Positions 1 to 7,887 of a stretch of DNA of 63,906 bases are shown piece by piece. The first letter of the stretch is position 1. Each line of letters begins with the position of its first letter. Both the position numbers and the translations under genes were made by a program. The stretch lies in assembly GCA_031262985.1 (NCBI GenBank), contig JAISGQ010000028.1, forward strand, positions 1-63,906, read 5' to 3'. A model generated the notes under the pieces. The model was not told the origin of the DNA, ran no database searches, and worked only from the letters and a program-made list of their open reading frames with translations. Source of the DNA: Oscillospiraceae bacterium. Its GTDB lineage: Bacteria; Bacillota; Clostridia; Oscillospirales; Acutalibacteraceae.

Positions 1-312
1 AAGGCTTGCGGGTTCTTAGGGTAGCACCCTAAGTCGCCCTCCGCAGAGGGCGAAATCCTTTATCGTCAGAAAAACGCAGGAGGGGGTAGAAAAAAATGTC
101 CCTAAGGACATTTTTTTCGAAGGGGAACCCTCGTCGGGGGTTCCCCTTTATAGGTCGCCGTGCGACCTATAGGGCGTCTCCGTTAGACGAACGAGGACTT
201 ATCGTATATTGCGTAGGTTACAGCCGTCTTATTTTACCGACTGAACCGATTTCAATCCGCCGCCACCCTCGTCAGGAGTGTCCTGTGCAGGTCGCCTTAC
301 AACCTATAGGGC
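1..312 (-). repeat. Composite hairpin repeat, copy A
   Basis: This gene-free stretch is the reverse-orientation copy of a repeat made of consecutive short palindromes. In order one sees an AAGGCTTG half, a TTAGGGTAGCACCCTAA hairpin, a CGCCCTCCGCAGAGGGCG hairpin, a poly-A/poly-T flanked ATGTCC..GGACAT hairpin (about 92-120), a GGGGAACCC..GGGTTCCCC hairpin (122-147) and a GGTCGC..GCGACC hairpin (151-172). A degenerate second set follows up to about 312. The ATGTCC hairpin with A and T tracts on both sides could act as a bidirectional terminator. An open frame runs through it into bioY, but it encodes only repeat sequence. The copy is cut by the window edge. Confidence 0.85.
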
Positions 313-377
313 TTCCCGCCCAAAATTTTGCAATATCTATTATCAGCATCACAAACATATACAAAGGAGAAACACTT

Positions 378-1001
378 ATGTCGGAAAACAATATCAATAA
401 TCCATCTCCCTCAACCCCGCGGCGCAAGCCCAACTCAGCAGTAAGCACCGCTCTGTGTGGAGTTTTTGCGGCACTTATCGCTGTGAGTGCGTTCATCAAA
501 ATCCCCATCCCCTTCGTCCCCGTGACGCTGCAGTCGAGCATGGCGGTACTCGCGGGAACAATCTTAGGAAAAAAGAACGGCACTATCGCGGTACTCCTCT
601 ACGTCGCGGCGGGACTTGCGGGTCTCCCCGTATTCGTTCAGGGCGGCGGTATAGGCTACTTCGCCGTCCCCACCTTCGGCTACCTCATAGGCTTCATTTT
701 CGGCGCGTTCCTTTCGGGCTGGATAGCTGAGGGAGGAGGCAGAGCGGCAGCTTCTACTGCGGCGGCTACTGCTCCTCCGCGCTTCGGTCGCCTCCTGCTC
801 GCCAATCTCGCAGGGCTTGTGCCTATCTACCTCGTGGGCGTGCCGTACCTCTACTTCGCACTCAATGTGCTGGGAGGCGGAGGCATTACTCCTACTCAGG
901 CACTGGTGTCGGGGTTGGCGGTGTGTCTCCCGGGGGATATGCTGCTGTGTCTGCCGATTAGCTATATCGCGCTTCGGATTAAGAAACTACGCCTGAAATA
1001 G
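378..1001 (+). CDS. bioY: BioY-family biotin transporter substrate-binding subunit
   Basis: 207-residue integral membrane protein of the BioY family, the biotin-capturing S component of ECF transporters in the cytoplasmic membrane. After a short polar Pro/Ser-rich head it has about six hydrophobic segments. Family hallmarks are the FIKIPIPFVPVTLQS segment near residues 40-55, LAGLPVF, and GGIGYFAVPTFGYLIGF. The start is the ATG at 378, which has AAAGGAG 8 bases upstream; the frame is open upstream only because it crosses a repeat. No ECF ATPase genes are adjacent, so it probably uses a shared energizing module. I see no biotin riboswitch or BirA box upstream. Confidence 0.93.
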   Translation: MSENNINNPSPSTPRRKPNSAVSTALCGVFAALIAVSAFIKIPIPFVPVTLQSSMAVLAGTILGKKNGTIAVLLYVAAGLAGLPVFVQGGGIGYFAVPTFGYLIGFIFGAFLSGWIAEGGGRAAASTAAATAPPRFGRLLLANLAGLVPIYLVGVPYLYFALNVLGGGGITPTQALVSGLAVCLPGDMLLCLPISYIALRIKKLRLK

Positions 1002-1118
1002 TGCAAATTGCTCCGCGAAAAAGTACAAACTGAAAATAAACTGTGAATTTATTGTTAAAGAATGTGTGAAAAGGGAGTATAACGTCAATTAGGTCTTTTA
1101 TTTTTGTCCTTATGATGG

Positions 1119-1148
1119 TATAATTCTTAATATCTGATTAAGAATTAT
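1119..1148 (+). promoter_or_regulatory. murA -10 box overlapping a perfect 12-bp palindrome
   Basis: A consensus TATAAT lies at 1119-1124 upstream of murA; the -35 region is poor. Immediately overlapping it is a perfect inverted repeat, ATAATTCTTAAT (1120-1131) and ATTAAGAATTAT (1137-1148), with a 5-base spacer. It covers the -10 box and expected start point, so it could be an operator or a 5' hairpin in the leader. The role is inferred from position only. Confidence 0.5.
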
Positions 1149-1210
1149 CCTTGCGTTCGGTTGCCTGTGAGAGTGCAATGCGGCGCATTAATAAGAGGAG
1201 TGCAGCCTAC

Positions 1211-2476
1211 TTGGATAAATTTGTTATTACCGGCGGGACACCGATAAAGGGCAGAATCTTTGTCGGCGGAGCGAAAAATGCCGCCGTAGCTATTATTCCG
1301 GCAGTGATTCTTGCGGGCGATGTTTGCAGGATTGAGAACCTCCCCGATATAAGTGATGTAGTGGTCATATCCGCCATTTTGGAGGAGTTAGGCGCGGTTG
1401 TCAAAAACCTCGGCGGCGGAGTTGTCGAGATTGACCCGCGTCCGATAAACAATTATGTCGCCGACCATGAGCTGGTCAAGAATATGCGTGCATCGTACTA
1501 CCTGCTCGGCGCGTTGCTCGGGCGGTTCAGCAAGGCGAGAGTTCCCCTCCCCGGCGGCTGTTATTTCGGCGTTCGCCCGATAGACCAGCACCTCAAGGGC
1601 TTCGAGGCGTTGGGGGCTACTCCTAAGGTGGAGAACGGCATGGTTTCTCTTAACGCCGAGAGCTTGACAGGAAGTCACATCTACCTCGACGTAGTGTCGG
1701 TGGGAGCTACCATAAACATCATGCTCGCCGCAGTCAAGGCGCGGGGGCTTACTATTATCGAAAACGTGGCGCGTGAGCCGCATATCGTTGACCTCGCGAA
1801 CTTCCTCAACTCCATGGGAGCTGACATCATGGGCGCGGGTACTGACACCATAAAAATCAGAGGAGTTGAAAAACTCGGCGGTACTACCTACTCCGTCATA
1901 CCCGACCAGATTGAGGCAGGCTCGTATATGGTGGCAGCGGCGGCTACAGGCGGCGATGTGATTATAGATAACGTCATCCCGAAGCACCTTGAGACTATCA
2001 CCGCAAAGCTTGTGGAGATGGGCTGTACTGTTGAGGAGATGGACGACGCCGTGCGTGTTACGAGGGACAAGCCGCTTACACGCTGTAATGTGAAAACTAT
2101 GCCGCACCCCGGCTTTCCTACCGATATGCAGCCGCAAATCGGCGTACTCCTCGCTATGGCGGAGGGAACGAGCATACTGACCGAAGGCGTGTGGGACAGC
2201 CGATTCCAGTATGTCGGGGAGCTGTGCAAGATGGGCGCGCAGGTTTCAGTTGACGGAAAGGCGGCTATCTTCGAGGGAGTAAAACAGCTTACGGGGGCTC
2301 CTGTCAAGGCTACCGACCTTCGCGGCGGCGCGGCGGTGGTCATTGCCGCAATGGCGGCGCAGGGGGAGTCGACGATAGAGGACATCTACCACATCGAGCG
2401 CGGCTACGAGAAGATAATCGAAAAGCTGTGCAGTGTGGGCGCGAAAATAGAACGCAGGAGCTTTCCTGACAGGTAG
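1211..2476 (+). CDS. murA: UDP-N-acetylglucosamine 1-carboxyvinyltransferase
   Basis: 421-residue cytosolic enzyme that transfers enolpyruvate from PEP to UDP-GlcNAc, the first committed step of peptidoglycan synthesis. The protein starts DKFVITGGTPIKGRI, followed by the GGAKNAAVAI loop; the flexible loop LPGGCYFGVRPIDQHL carries the catalytic, fosfomycin-reactive Cys. Late motifs PHPGFPTDMQPQ and RGGAAVVIAAMAA are typical. I prefer the TTG start at 1211, which puts the family N-terminus first and has AAGAGGAG 10 bases upstream; the frame extends to 1151 without family similarity. A hairpin terminator follows. Clostridia often carry two murA paralogs; which one this is cannot be told here. 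Confidence 0.95.
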   Translation: MDKFVITGGTPIKGRIFVGGAKNAAVAIIPAVILAGDVCRIENLPDISDVVVISAILEELGAVVKNLGGGVVEIDPRPINNYVADHELVKNMRASYYLLGALLGRFSKARVPLPGGCYFGVRPIDQHLKGFEALGATPKVENGMVSLNAESLTGSHIYLDVVSVGATINIMLAAVKARGLTIIENVAREPHIVDLANFLNSMGADIMGAGTDTIKIRGVEKLGGTTYSVIPDQIEAGSYMVAAAATGGDVIIDNVIPKHLETITAKLVEMGCTVEEMDDAVRVTRDKPLTRCNVKTMPHPGFPTDMQPQIGVLLAMAEGTSILTEGVWDSRFQYVGELCKMGAQVSVDGKAAIFEGVKQLTGAPVKATDLRGGAAVVIAAMAAQGESTIEDIYHIERGYEKIIEKLCSVGAKIERRSFPDR

Positions 2477-2486
2477 GGATAAAGAG

Positions 2487-2531
2487 AGAGGTTAGCAAAT
2501 TTGTTTTGCTAACCTCTGTGTTTTGGTTTTG
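2487..2531 (+). terminator. Rho-independent terminator after murA
   Basis: A 13-bp perfect stem (arms AGAGGTTAGCAAA at 2487-2499 and its complement at 2105+400, that is 2505-2517) is followed by a T-rich run. It closes the murA transcript 11 bases after the stop. It isolates murA from the AT-rich cassette downstream. Confidence 0.85.
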
Positions 2532-2690
2532 TGCGGGAGAGTGGCTCGGCTGGGAGGGTTTCTATAACACGATTATTTAAAGTTGATTTGCAAACAAATA
2601 ATATTTAGACCAATCAAGATGAATCACTGATATTATAATTTCCTCAATAATAAATTTATTGTTAAATACACCAGTCTGTTTTTGCAAGTG

Positions 2691-2756
2691 TTGACATTAA
2701 TCAACATATGTACTGTAAATAAAGTGTTGTTTTATGTAAATTATAAAACAACACTT
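2691..2756 (+). promoter_or_regulatory. Candidate promoter and 14-bp inverted repeat of the WXG cassette
   Basis: TTGACA at 2691-2696 is followed after 17 bases by a weak -10 (TGTAAA, 2714-2719). Directly downstream is a perfect inverted repeat, AAGTGTTGTTTTAT at 2722-2735 and its complement at 2743-2756, with a 7-base loop. It ends 15 bases before the AGGAGG of the WXG100 gene. It could be an operator, an attenuator hairpin or a 5' stabilizer. The rest of 2532-2690 is AT-rich with nothing recognizable. Confidence 0.45.
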
Positions 2757-2786
2757 ATCCAAAAATAAATTTAGGAGGAAAAAATT

Positions 2787-3113
2787 ATGAGTTCAACTAT
2801 TATTAAACTGGATGAGGCGGAAATTGATAAAGCAAACACCGCAATGACTGCTGCGCTTGAAAGTATGAGAAATCTTTTAACTACCATGCATTCAATTAAC
2901 TCAGATTTAATAAGCAAATGGGAAGGTCAGAGCGGAAATTCATTTGCCTCTGTCTCTGAGGAACTTGCTAATAAATTTGCCAAATTAAACAAAGGTCTTA
3001 ATCGTATGACAGACGAAGTCGTACAGGCATATCAGGAGTTTATCGCTATGGACGAATCTCTTTCTGCTGTAACAGCAGGAGCATCAATTGGAACCGCTGG
3101 GTCTGATGAATAG
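2787..3113 (+). CDS. WXG100 / ESAT-6-like protein
   Basis: 108-residue, almost entirely helical protein with a WEG turn (SKWEGQSGNSF, about residues 47-57) between two helices, the signature of WXG100 proteins secreted by type VII systems. A C-terminal Asp/Glu tail follows. It has AGGAGG 9 bases upstream and is the first gene of an AT-rich five-gene cassette. Family knowledge: such proteins pair with effector N-termini or act as secreted partners. No EssC-type ATPase gene is in the window, so the cassette relies on a secretion machine encoded elsewhere. Confidence 0.85.
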   Translation: MSSTIIKLDEAEIDKANTAMTAALESMRNLLTTMHSINSDLISKWEGQSGNSFASVSEELANKFAKLNKGLNRMTDEVVQAYQEFIAMDESLSAVTAGASIGTAGSDE

Positions 3114-3136
3114 TTAGGAAAAAGGGAGTAAATATT

Positions 3137-3478
3137 ATGGGATGCAGATGCACATCAATATTAAAATGCAATATTGATATTATGTCAACTATCTTTATTG
3201 TCTCTAAGCTTAAGACACATCAAAAAACATCAGAAACGATTGATGAAACATGCAATCAAATTTCTTTATTGGCAGACAATGCACTTCTTCCTTCCAGCAC
3301 AAATATTTCAACAAAGTTAAAATCCATGAACGATCCGGTGGCAACCGGTCTTTCGAACTTAATTGCATTATGCAATAATCATTTGAACATACTTAATAGC
3401 GAATTGGAAATATTGAAAAAAGAGGATAGTATCTTTCACAGCGAAGAGACAGATAAGGAGGATAATTATGGCTTTTAG
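3137..3478 (+). CDS. Small helical protein of the type VII cassette
   Basis: 113 residues, unrecognized. The N-terminus is short and Cys-containing (MGCRCTSILKC), and the rest is predicted helical with many Ser, Thr, Asn and Leu. It sits between the WXG100 gene and the effector, ends 11 bases inside the effector gene and carries the effector's ribosome site (AAGGAGG). Size, fold and position match the small targeting partners that accompany LXG/WXG effectors in Bacillota, but I see no named motif. A start at 3182 (MSTIF) is possible; AAAGGGAG supports 3137. Confidence 0.6.
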   Translation: MGCRCTSILKCNIDIMSTIFIVSKLKTHQKTSETIDETCNQISLLADNALLPSSTNISTKLKSMNDPVATGLSNLIALCNNHLNILNSELEILKKEDSIFHSEETDKEDNYGF

Positions 3479-4643
3479 TCTTTCTATCGATGCTATTTAT
3501 ACTGCTATAGAAGAATATGACAAGCTGTTTACAGACTATAATACCAAAATGGAAAATTGTCACAATGCAGTAATGGGTTTATCCAATGATGGTTGGCAAG
3601 GTGAATCAGGGAATGAATTCTATGAAAAATTTTTAATTTGGGTTCAGGAAGCCGGACTCTTTTTTGAAAGACTCTCTTATCTTGGTAAAACAATGATTAC
3701 AATAGGAGCCTTAGCTGAAATACTGCAGGTTCAATACTCAAGTATTCCGCAAACAATAGGAACAGACGATGGATTAAGTGATGTAATATACTTTGAAGAT
3801 AAAAATATTTCTGAATTTGTAAAAACCGCAAAAAGTGACTGGCAAGAAATCCAAAAGTCTCTTGTTAATCTGGAAGAAACAGGTTCTAAGATGTCCTATA
3901 AGACTTTTAATTTCTCAACCTCAGGCGATCTTGCCTCCGAAATTAAGTCGACCGTTAACCTTATGGATGCATTCGATAAAGCATTTGCTGAATATGCAAC
4001 TAATGTTACAGCTTTTGAGAAAGAAACTCCCGGAAAACTAAAATACGCAATAAGCAATGATTTTGATTACAACAGCGGAAATTCCTTAATAGGATGGGAT
4101 GATGATTTAGGGTTTGCAATTGATTTAACAAAAGATGCGCTATTGCCACGGCTATGCAAAGGGTTTAAGATACCTGAAATTACCCAATCCGGGGACAACA
4201 CTATATTCAGCGGTTTCAAAAAAGGTTCTTTTTCAGGGAAATATGTAACTAAAAATCTAAAAGCCGGTAAATATGCTGATGCTGCAATGGCAGTTAAACT
4301 AAACAAAGCCGTTAAAGGGCTTGAGGTTGCCGGATGGGTTATGATAGGCGTATCGGCTGCTTTTTCCGGAGTCGAAGAATATAGCAGGAATCCATATTTG
4401 CTTTCATCTAAAAAAGCTATTAATACCACCGGTGCTGTTGCTTATGATCTTACAGTATCTGCCGCGTCGCTGGGAGGAGCCAAAATTGGAGCAGCAATAG
4501 GCACAGCTATTTGCCCGGGAATCGGAACTCTGATTGGTGGTCTTGTTGGCGGAATTGCAGTCGGTATATGTGGTAATGCAATAAAAAATTCTGTGCAGGA
4601 AAACGAACGTAACCGCCGCTACAATGAGTTGTTTGGCGATTAA
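3468..4643 (+). CDS. WXG-like type VII effector with glycine-zipper C-terminus
   Basis: 391 residues. Residues 1-90 form a helical hairpin with a WQGESGNEF turn, like WXG/LXG effector heads. The middle is helical and polar. The C-terminal third has a hydrophobic segment (EVAGWVMIGVSAAFSG) and then a run with glycine at small intervals (GGAKIGAAIGTA, GTLIGGLVGGIAVGICG), a glycine-zipper membrane region, and a basic/acidic tail. Known family context: glycine-zipper tails occur in membrane-damaging LXG toxins. Inference: a secreted membrane-active effector. It overlaps the upstream gene by 11 bases, implying translational coupling. No enzymatic toxin motif is visible. Confidence 0.7.
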   Translation: MAFSLSIDAIYTAIEEYDKLFTDYNTKMENCHNAVMGLSNDGWQGESGNEFYEKFLIWVQEAGLFFERLSYLGKTMITIGALAEILQVQYSSIPQTIGTDDGLSDVIYFEDKNISEFVKTAKSDWQEIQKSLVNLEETGSKMSYKTFNFSTSGDLASEIKSTVNLMDAFDKAFAEYATNVTAFEKETPGKLKYAISNDFDYNSGNSLIGWDDDLGFAIDLTKDALLPRLCKGFKIPEITQSGDNTIFSGFKKGSFSGKYVTKNLKAGKYADAAMAVKLNKAVKGLEVAGWVMIGVSAAFSGVEEYSRNPYLLSSKKAINTTGAVAYDLTVSAASLGGAKIGAAIGTAICPGIGTLIGGLVGGIAVGICGNAIKNSVQENERNRRYNELFGD

Positions 4644-4678
4644 ATAAACCCCTAATAATAAAAACAGGAGCATTAAAT

Positions 4679-5464
4679 ATGATAAATTATCTCTTTTCAA
4701 ATATTGATATAGCATTTTTTGCATTAATGTACGAATCAATTCTACCTGAATTAGTTCCTAATCCTTTCACATTATTTTCCGCAAAAAAACTGGAGGAACG
4801 ACAGCGTCAATTTTATGAGAGACAGCAAATATCAGGTGTTTTAGAGGTGAACGGAGAGGACGTTACGCTTAGCGAGAATCTGGCAAGGGTACTATCTCCT
4901 ATATTTGAAGGAGATATAGTTTTGTATCATATAGATAACTCTATATACAATCAGATTGCCGAATACGACGCTGCATTCTACATTTCCGAAAAATTTGGAG
5001 TAACTCTTATGCAGAGAGAAAAAGCAAAGGAATACAGAGTAATTTGGTATCCGAATATCGATTCATGCTACCCTGATTTTCTCACTGGTTTTTCTCTTGA
5101 TAAGATTAGTTCCTATTCGGAAAAGCCTTTCAAATTATGTGGGGACGCAGCTGAAATGTCTAATCTTTTAGGCTATGGGCGAAAGGGGAAAATTAAAAAA
5201 CTTGCAGACTATGCTGCAAAAAACGAATTTGAACCGGAGCGATTGTGTGAAATACTGAAAAACATCTCTGACAATAACAATGCTGTCATTATAGATATCG
5301 GTCGATCAGATCTAATCAAAAAAGGAGGCATAAAAGCTAAGCTCTTGTTAGAACGGCAAGAAATGATGCGCTTTTTAGCTTCTCCCGACGGAGACTTGAT
5401 TACATTCGAAAGTTTTTCAAATGAAAATATTTTAAGACAAATAATTAATTTTGAAGGGAAATAA
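4679..5464 (+). CDS. Unknown cassette protein, possible effector chaperone or immunity factor
   Basis: 261 residues, not recognized. It has a short hydrophobic start (YLFSNIDIAFFALMYESI) but no cleavage site or clear membrane span, then alternating beta-rich and helical stretches (GVLEVNGEDVTL, EGDIVLYHID, EYRVIWYPNID), ending in a helical tail. It lies 35 bases after the effector with a good AGGAG and 3 bases before the DUF4176 gene. Position suggests a cytosolic chaperone (an EspG-like role is conceivable) or immunity protein. This is inference only. Confidence 0.5.
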   Translation: MINYLFSNIDIAFFALMYESILPELVPNPFTLFSAKKLEERQRQFYERQQISGVLEVNGEDVTLSENLARVLSPIFEGDIVLYHIDNSIYNQIAEYDAAFYISEKFGVTLMQREKAKEYRVIWYPNIDSCYPDFLTGFSLDKISSYSEKPFKLCGDAAEMSNLLGYGRKGKIKKLADYAAKNEFEPERLCEILKNISDNNNAVIIDIGRSDLIKKGGIKAKLLLERQEMMRFLASPDGDLITFESFSNENILRQIINFEGK

Positions 5465-5467
5465 AAA

Positions 5468-5752
5468 ATGAACGATATTGCTATTGGAGAAAAATATTTA
5501 CCTATTGGTTCTGTTGTGTTGCTGCATAATGGTGAAAAACATTTGATGATATACGGTCGTATGCAAAAACAGGTTTCGGATGGAACAATGTGGGATTACA
5601 TTGCCTGCCTTTATCCGGAAGGAAATCTAACGGAACAATATATGTTTTTATTCAATCATGATCAAATTAAAGAGGTTTTTCATATCGGTTACCAAGACAA
5701 TGACGAACACGAGTTTCAAAAAATACTTAATGAGCAAAATATTCAACGATAA
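5468..5752 (+). CDS. DUF4176 family protein
   Basis: 94 residues matching the DUF4176 pattern: LPIGSVVLLHNGEKHLMIYGR near the start, then WDYIACLYPEGN and a FNHDQIKEVFHIGYQDNDE segment. Genes of this family recur beside type VII LXG effectors in Bacillota and are thought to be effector-associated accessory proteins. Here it closes the five-gene cassette, 3 bases after the unknown gene. Its presence is the strongest support for reading 2787-5752 as a type VII effector module. Confidence 0.8.
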   Translation: MNDIAIGEKYLPIGSVVLLHNGEKHLMIYGRMQKQVSDGTMWDYIACLYPEGNLTEQYMFLFNHDQIKEVFHIGYQDNDEHEFQKILNEQNIQR

Positions 5753-5788
5753 AATCCTGTTATCAGCATCAGTAAGGGAGAGGCAAGC

Positions 5789-6574
5789 ATGGCGAGAATA
5801 TGTCCGCTGTTCAGCGGAAGTTCAGGCAACAGCACTCTGATAGGGAGTGGTGGACAGTACATACTCATAGATATAGGCAGAAACGCGAAAATGACCGCCG
5901 CCGCCCTCTCCGACTGCGAGGTAGAGCCGTCACGGATAGGTGCAATATTTATTACTCACGAACACGCAGACCACATCAAGGGACTGCGCGTGTTCGCGGC
6001 AAAATATAATATCCCCGTATATGCAAGCGAAGGCACACTGCGCGAGCTTGAGCGGGGAGGACATCTCGCGAAGGTGGACGCGCGGCTCTTCTCCTCAAAT
6101 GGGGAGGACGTAGCGGGTATGCACATAGACAGCTTTCGCACCATGCACGATACCCCCGAAAGCTGCGGCTACATAGTACACACCGCCGACGGCAGACGGG
6201 CGGCAGTGGCTACCGATATGGGCTGCGTGACAGACACGGTGAGGACTGCCGTCACAGGCTGTGACACCCTGCTCATTGAATCGAATCACGATGTGCGTAC
6301 TCTCGAAAACGGACCGTACCCCTACTACCTCAAGCGGAGGATTCTCTCAGACAACGGGCATCTCTCGAACACCGCCTGCGCGAAGGAGCTGACGGAACTT
6401 GTGCGAAAGGGGACTACGCGCATCATCCTCGCGCACCTGAGCAGGGAGAACAACCTCCCCGTGCTTGCCTACCAGACCGCGCTGGAGGCTCTCACCTCCG
6501 GCGGCATGAGGGAGAAGCGCGATTTCGAATTGCAGGTAGCTCCCTCCTGCAATGGCGCGGTCACACTGTTTTAG
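5789..6574 (+). CDS. MBL-fold metallohydrolase (YycJ/WalJ-like)
   Basis: 261-residue metallo-beta-lactamase fold protein. It begins with the LFSGSSGNSTLIGS strand-loop typical of YycJ-type proteins. The metal site motif THEHADHIKG is at about residues 53-62; later ligands are in MHDTPES, ATDMG, ESNHD and ILAHLS. Relatives act as nucleases or phosphodiesterases and often lie next to rlmH, as here. AGGGAG upstream supports the ATG. GC content rises sharply relative to the cassette just upstream, marking the return to core sequence. Confidence 0.88.
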   Translation: MARICPLFSGSSGNSTLIGSGGQYILIDIGRNAKMTAAALSDCEVEPSRIGAIFITHEHADHIKGLRVFAAKYNIPVYASEGTLRELERGGHLAKVDARLFSSNGEDVAGMHIDSFRTMHDTPESCGYIVHTADGRRAAVATDMGCVTDTVRTAVTGCDTLLIESNHDVRTLENGPYPYYLKRRILSDNGHLSNTACAKELTELVRKGTTRIILAHLSRENNLPVLAYQTALEALTSGGMREKRDFELQVAPSCNGAVTLF

Positions 6575-6598
6575 TCGGGAACACCTCGAAAGGAGTGG

Positions 6599-7087
6599 TT
6601 GAAAATTCAAAGAGTAAGCATAATATGCGTCGGAAAGCTCAAGGAGGAGTACTGGAGAAACGCCTGCGCGGAGTACCAAAAGCGGCTTTCCTCATACTGC
6701 AAATTTTCGGTGATTGAGGCGGAGGAGTACAAGCTCCCCTCCTCCCCGTCACACGCGAATATAGAGGCAGGGCTTGATCGTGAGGGGGAGAGGATAATCG
6801 CCAAAATCCCCAACGGCGCGAGGGTCATAACCCTGTGCGTGGAGGGGACGCCGTTCTCCTCCGAACAGCTGGCGAAGGAGATTGCCGATTGCGCCGTGTC
6901 GGGGGCGAGCGAGGTGTGCTTTATTATCGGCGGCTCATACGGGCTGTCGGACGCGGTCAAACGAATGTCGCACAGGAGAATCTCCATGTCGGCTATGACA
7001 TTTCCTCACCAGCTTGCGCGGGTGATACTCTGCGAGCAGATATACCGCGCGTTCGGGATAAACGCCGATTCGAGGTATCATAAATAA
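6599..7087 (+). CDS. rlmH: 23S rRNA pseudouridine-1915 N3-methyltransferase
   Basis: 162-residue SPOUT-class methyltransferase that methylates pseudouridine 1915 in helix 69 of 23S rRNA using SAM. It starts KIQRVSIICVGKLKEEYW. The SAM-knot motif FIIGGSYGLSDAVK and the C-terminal MTFPHQLARVILCEQIYRA and DSRYHK are diagnostic; length is normal. The best start is TTG at 6599 (no ATG fits the family N-terminus), with AAAGGAG close upstream. It is followed by a terminator. Confidence 0.95.
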   Translation: MKIQRVSIICVGKLKEEYWRNACAEYQKRLSSYCKFSVIEAEEYKLPSSPSHANIEAGLDREGERIIAKIPNGARVITLCVEGTPFSSEQLAKEIADCAVSGASEVCFIIGGSYGLSDAVKRMSHRRISMSAMTFPHQLARVILCEQIYRAFGINADSRYHK

Positions 7088-7092
7088 AAAAT

Positions 7093-7123
7093 ATCGGGGG
7101 CGTAAGCCCTCGATGTTTTTTTT
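7093..7123 (+). terminator. Terminator after rlmH
   Basis: A 9-bp stem (ATCGGGGGC / GCCCTCGAT, one G-T pair) is followed by eight Ts, immediately after the rlmH stop. Confidence 0.9.
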
Positions 7124-7346
7124 AGTTGACAGTTGACAAGTGACAGTTGACAGTTATCCGCCTGCGGGCGGGAGAATGAATGATAAATGATGAATGAAGG
7201 CGCGGCGGCGAAGTTGTACTCCTACTACTTGCCGGTGTAGTTTGTTCGTCTGTAGTATTCACCGAGGCAGTTTGACCGCCGATATTATATATCGTAGGCG
7301 CGAAGCCGTACCTTAACTGTCAACTGTCACTTGTCAACTGTCAACT
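7124..7346. repeat. 223-bp segment with perfect 32-bp terminal inverted repeats
   Basis: Positions 7124-7155 and 7315-7346 are exact reverse complements over 32 bases. Each arm is a tandem of TTGACAG-type heptamers (AGTTGACAGTTGACAAG...). The 159-base interior has no gene. The right arm overlaps the last codons of the kinase gene. Related heptamer arrays occur at 29792-29827 with an inverted partner at 29951-29965. It resembles a small non-autonomous element or a long-stem repeat; the TTGACA words look like -35 boxes but have no matching -10 boxes. Confidence 0.8.
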
Positions 7347-7887
7347 GTGCTTGCCCCGCTATCTCCCGTGCCGTGTCGTGAACATCCCTCGTGCCGTCTA
7401 CGCGGAGAATGGGGCAAGGCGCGGCTTCTATCCATTTCTCATGCAAGGCGTGTGAACGCATGTCTGCGCCGCCATCGTCGTATTTTGCCACCCATTCGAG
7501 AAACTCGGTATGATTCTCGTACATATCGCCGCCTGGCAAAATCCGCTCGCCAAAGTCGTTATATTCACGCTTTTTCAATCTCTCAATGCGGATAGCGGTT
7601 GCCGTTTGCACAAAAACACCCAAACGCAGGAAAGGCAAAATCGCTTCATCCCAACCGCAGGCACTGCCCGAGGCGACAAATCTCCCCGCCTTCTGTGCGG
7701 CGGCGAGTAAGTCTCTTTTCCTCTGTTCGAGAGGCACGGGAGTTTGAAATGGCGGGTCTGTTTTCTGCCAGAAAATATCATCTATCTCAATGTGTGTGCA
7801 ATCCAACAATCGAGCAAGCTCTCGCCCTATTGTCGTTGTGCCGCTCCCGCTCGCTCCGAAAATGAGGATACCGCAAGGTATGCTCAT
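7327..7887 (-). CDS. P-loop kinase-like nucleotide-binding protein
   Basis: 186 residues from the preferred start. It has a Walker A loop, FGASGSGTTT, close to the N-terminus, then HIEIDDIFW, an acidic strand-end like that of adenylate/shikimate-type kinases and FlaR-type proteins, and an ERLKKREYNDFG lid-like segment. The substrate is unknown. The frame continues upstream to 7968 with residues nearly copying the N-terminus of the neighbouring acetyltransferase; within that copy GGAGG lies 4 bases before the ATG at 7887, which is where family proteins begin. Both starts have ribosome sites, so an N-terminally extended form cannot be excluded. Confidence 0.7.
   Translation of the reverse strand: MSIPCGILIFGASGSGTTTIGRELARLLDCTHIEIDDIFWQKTDPPFQTPVPLEQRKRDLLAAAQKAGRFVASGSACGWDEAILPFLRLGVFVQTATAIRIERLKKREYNDFGERILPGGDMYENHTEFLEWVAKYDDGGADMRSHALHEKWIEAAPCPILRVDGTRDVHDTAREIAGQAQLTVDK

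Noticed and set aside
378-378. Biotin-related riboswitch or BirA box before bioY
   Set aside because: Only the composite repeat and a plain ribosome site are upstream; no motif recognized.
7124-7155. TTGACA words as strong -35 boxes
   Set aside because: No -10 boxes at proper spacing; they belong to a heptamer repeat.
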